Source of the DNA: Maribacter vaceletii
GTDB taxonomy: Bacteria > Bacteroidota > Bacteroidia > Flavobacteriales > Flavobacteriaceae
Direction: 5' to 3'
NCBI RefSeq assembly: GCF_003634105.1
Contig: NZ_RBIQ01000007.1
Span: forward strand, 62,001-126,000
Length of the DNA stretch: 64,000 nt
The notes under the pieces: model-generated
The model's database searches: none
The model's input: only the letters and a program-made list of their open reading frames with translations
Told to the model about the DNA's origin: nothing
Shown here: piece after piece, positions 62,004 to 64,000 of the stretch
How the letters are laid out: each line of letters starts with the position of its first letter
Position numbering within the stretch: position 1 is the stretch's first letter
Program-made: the position numbers and the translations under genes

Positions 62004-63764
62004 CTACTTAATATCCAGTGTATAAGGCATTCTTACTTGAACTCCCTTTTGGTTTATTGCTTTTTTTATTTCTTTTAGTATAGCATATCCTTCTGTACCA
62101 ATTTCTTTAGCAATAATTTCTTCTTTATTAAAAACACTAGCTCCTCCTATATCTTCCATTATTTTTTCTATCCCTGTCTTATACTTAGGAAATTTTTTAA
62201 TGCCAAATTTGTCTATTCCGGCTAAATTAGCAGCTGCATTAATAGCATCTTCTAGAGTTCCTAGTTCATCTACCAAGCCAACACGTTTTGCATCTACACC
62301 ACTCCAAACTCTACCTTGAGCAATACTATCTGCTTGTGCCATAGAAATTCCTCTTCCGCTAGATACTTTCTCCAAGAAAGTTGTGTATGTAGTTTCTATA
62401 CTTTCTTGTATTTCTCCTCTAAAACTATCAGACATTGGCTCAAAAACAGAGTACCCTACAGAATTTTTATTAGTTCCTACCTGTTCGGCATTAATTCCAA
62501 TATCTGCCGCTAATTCATTTACATTAGGTATAGTCCCAAAAACACCAATAGAACCTGTAATGGTAGTAGGTTCTGCATAAATTTTATCTGCTCCGGCTGC
62601 AATATAATACCCTCCAGAAGCAGCAACATTACCCATAGAAACTACTACTGGTTTCACTTCTTTTGCTAAGACCACTTCTCTCCAAATAATATCAGAAGTT
62701 AAAGCGCTACCACCAGGAGAATTTACACGAAGAACAATCGCTTTTACTTTTTCATCGTCTCTTGCCTTTATTATAGCTTTATTAATAAGTCCTTGCCCAA
62801 TTACTTCATTACTTCCTTCACCATATAATATTTCTCCTTGCGCATAAATTACAGCTATCTTTTTTTCTCCTTTATGTAATTTTATAGTGTTTGCTTTAGT
62901 ACTATAATCTTGAATACTTAAAAGGTTAATTTCTTTACCTTCTTCAATTTTAGCAGCATTTCTTAGCTTTTCTTCATATTCATCATAATACGTTATAGCA
63001 TCAATTAATTTAGAAGCTTTTGCATGTTTTGGCATTCTACCTCCTAAAGTATCTGCAATAGCATTCATATTTTCTACAGTCATATTTCTACTTACTGCAA
63101 TATCATCGATAACGGAATTCCAAACAGAGCCTATTAATTCTTTTATTTGTGTTCTATTTGCATCACTCATGTTATCATTTAAATACGGCTCTACAGCACT
63201 TTTGTATTTACCATGGCGTATAACCTCCATCTTAACTCCTGTTTTTTCCTGTAACTCTTTATAAAACAAAACTTCTGTAGACAACCCTTTAAAATCAAGC
63301 ACTCCAACAGGGTTTAAAAAAACTGAATCAGAAACACTAGCTAAATAATAATCTTTTTGCATATAAAAATCGCCATAAGAATAAATAAACTTACCACTAG
63401 TTTTAAAATCCTCTAATGCTTTTCTTATAGATTGTGTTTGCGCCCAACCCGACATTAAAAAATTATTATTTATACTTATACCCACAAGGTCTTTATCATT
63501 CTTTGCAACTTTTATAGCATGAATAATTCTATCTAAATCTTCCGATTTTTGAAACAAAGCCCTAAAAGGGTTTTCCTCATCTCCTCCTACATAATCGCTT
63601 ATTGGTTGCTGTAATTGTAGTTCTAAAATAGATTTTGGTTTTACTTCTACAGTTTCCGAATTACGGCTAGATAAAGCAATAAAAATCACAAACATTATAA
63701 ATACAATCCCAAAAGCTATGATACATCCTAAAATAGCTGCAAGTAGATTTCTTAAAAAATTCAT
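62004..63764 (-). CDS. sppA: Signal peptide peptidase SppA, 67K type
   Basis: 586 residues with one N-terminal membrane helix (LLAAILGCIIAFGIVFIMFVIFIAL). The two-domain 67K form is present: the N-terminal half has the catalytic Lys188 (RHGKYKSAVEPYL), and the C-terminal half has the nucleophile Ser383 (GNVAASGGYYIAAGADKIYA). Further family motifs are VLRVNSPGGSALTSD and GSIGVFG. It degrades released signal peptides in the inner membrane. It is divergent from folK. Confidence 0.96.
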   Translation of the reverse strand: MNFLRNLLAAILGCIIAFGIVFIMFVIFIALSSRNSETVEVKPKSILELQLQQPISDYVGGDEENPFRALFQKSEDLDRIIHAIKVAKNDKDLVGISINNNFLMSGWAQTQSIRKALEDFKTSGKFIYSYGDFYMQKDYYLASVSDSVFLNPVGVLDFKGLSTEVLFYKELQEKTGVKMEVIRHGKYKSAVEPYLNDNMSDANRTQIKELIGSVWNSVIDDIAVSRNMTVENMNAIADTLGGRMPKHAKASKLIDAITYYDEYEEKLRNAAKIEEGKEINLLSIQDYSTKANTIKLHKGEKKIAVIYAQGEILYGEGSNEVIGQGLINKAIIKARDDEKVKAIVLRVNSPGGSALTSDIIWREVVLAKEVKPVVVSMGNVAASGGYYIAAGADKIYAEPTTITGSIGVFGTIPNVNELAADIGINAEQVGTNKNSVGYSVFEPMSDSFRGEIQESIETTYTTFLEKVSSGRGISMAQADSIAQGRVWSGVDAKRVGLVDELGTLEDAINAAANLAGIDKFGIKKFPKYKTGIEKIMEDIGGASVFNKEEIIAKEIGTEGYAILKEIKKAINQKGVQVRMPYTLDIK

Positions 63765-63835
63765 TAAATAAGCTGTTAATATTAGCTAACAAAGATAACC
63801 AATTGAATTTGTTTTGTTTATTTTGCCCCAAGATT

Positions 63836-64000
63836 ATGAACAACACAACAGACACATATATTTCTATTGGCAGTAACTTAGGCAATAGACTAGAAACCAT
63901 ACAAGAAGCAATATTTTTAATTGCTAAAAATATTGGTATTGTAAAAAAATGCTCTAAAGTGTACGAATGTCCTGCATGGGGATTTTCTGGAGAAAACTTT
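63836..64000 (+). CDS. folK: 2-amino-4-hydroxy-6-hydroxymethyldihydropteridine diphosphokinase, 3' truncated
   Basis: The window ends after 55 codons. The visible N terminus TYISIGSNLGNRLETIQEAIFLIAK is the HPPK signature of the first strand, glycine turn and first helix, followed by KKCSKVYECPAWGF, the usual S.vYet.P.G region. FolK pyrophosphorylates hydroxymethyldihydropterin in folate synthesis. It is divergent from sppA, with 71 nt between the two starts. Confidence 0.93.
   Translation, partial: MNNTTDTYISIGSNLGNRLETIQEAIFLIAKNIGIVKKCSKVYECPAWGFSGENF

Noticed and set aside
1-64000. tRNA, rRNA or riboswitch genes
   Set aside because: I saw no T-arm, rRNA or known riboswitch core by eye, but could not run tRNAscan or Infernal, which would be decisive.

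Overview
The window is a continuous AT-rich chromosomal segment from a member of the Flavobacteriaceae (Bacteroidota). The support for this is the set of type IX secretion (T9SS) parts (a type B sorting domain, PorP/SprF, a PorE-like OmpA protein, a PorG-like barrel), promoters of the Bacteroidetes type (TTG / about 20 nt / TAnnTTTG), absence of obvious Shine-Dalgarno sequences, and typical family content (DUF6089, DUF5723-OmpA, GH3-like, DUF2797, hpt-adk fusion). I saw no rRNA, tRNA, CRISPR array, transposase, integrase or prophage genes. It reads mostly as core chromosome plus a few lineage-specific genes.

Layout. 1-5.4 kb: the 3' end of a large T9SS-exported surface protein, its PorP/SprF-like partner and a PorE-like OmpA protein. 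5.5-14.5 kb: a 2025-residue alpha-2-macroglobulin, a zinc-ribbon/TM/carboxypeptidase-regulatory protein overlapping a transglutaminase-like protein, a DoxX membrane protein and a DUF4136 lipoprotein. 14.5-20.6 kb: obg and an hpt-adk fusion, divergent from purK-purE and an M3 peptidase. 20.7-32.4 kb: an unusual block with a MORN/YwqK-repeat exported protein, a cadherin-metzincin lipoprotein, a soluble kinase with ten PAS modules and its single-domain response regulator, and an LRR-DUF1963 protein. 32.4-40.2 kb: rhodanese lipoprotein, ECF sigma factor with a tiny zinc anti-sigma, UbiA-like protein, gcvP, and a KASIII/methyltransferase/glycosyltransferase group. 40.2-47.5 kb, minus strand: CBS protein, nadK, porG, uppS, bamA and two ompH/skp genes, an outer-membrane biogenesis operon. 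47.5-53 kb: pdxJ, a hydrolase, a holin-like membrane protein, tig, clpP and clpX. 53-64 kb: hydrolase, GH3-like, DUF2797, AsmA-like, queuosine precursor transporter, DUF5723-TSP3-OmpA protein, sppA and the start of folK.

The strongest non-obvious signal is regulatory. Three genes of the 20.7-32.4 kb block (MORN, metzincin, LRR-DUF1963) have the same promoter plan: a dyad of the form CCCT-N6-AGG lying exactly 22 nt upstream of a TAnnTTTG-like -7 box. This suggests a small regulon driven by an activator that binds around -42, with its members grouped around the multi-PAS kinase. That block is the best candidate here for an undescribed system. Its function cannot be read from the sequence. Other points worth checking are a perfect 36-bp palindrome upstream of the KASIII gene, a possible four-module block duplication in the PAS kinase, and the hpt-adk fusion with a leader-like linker.
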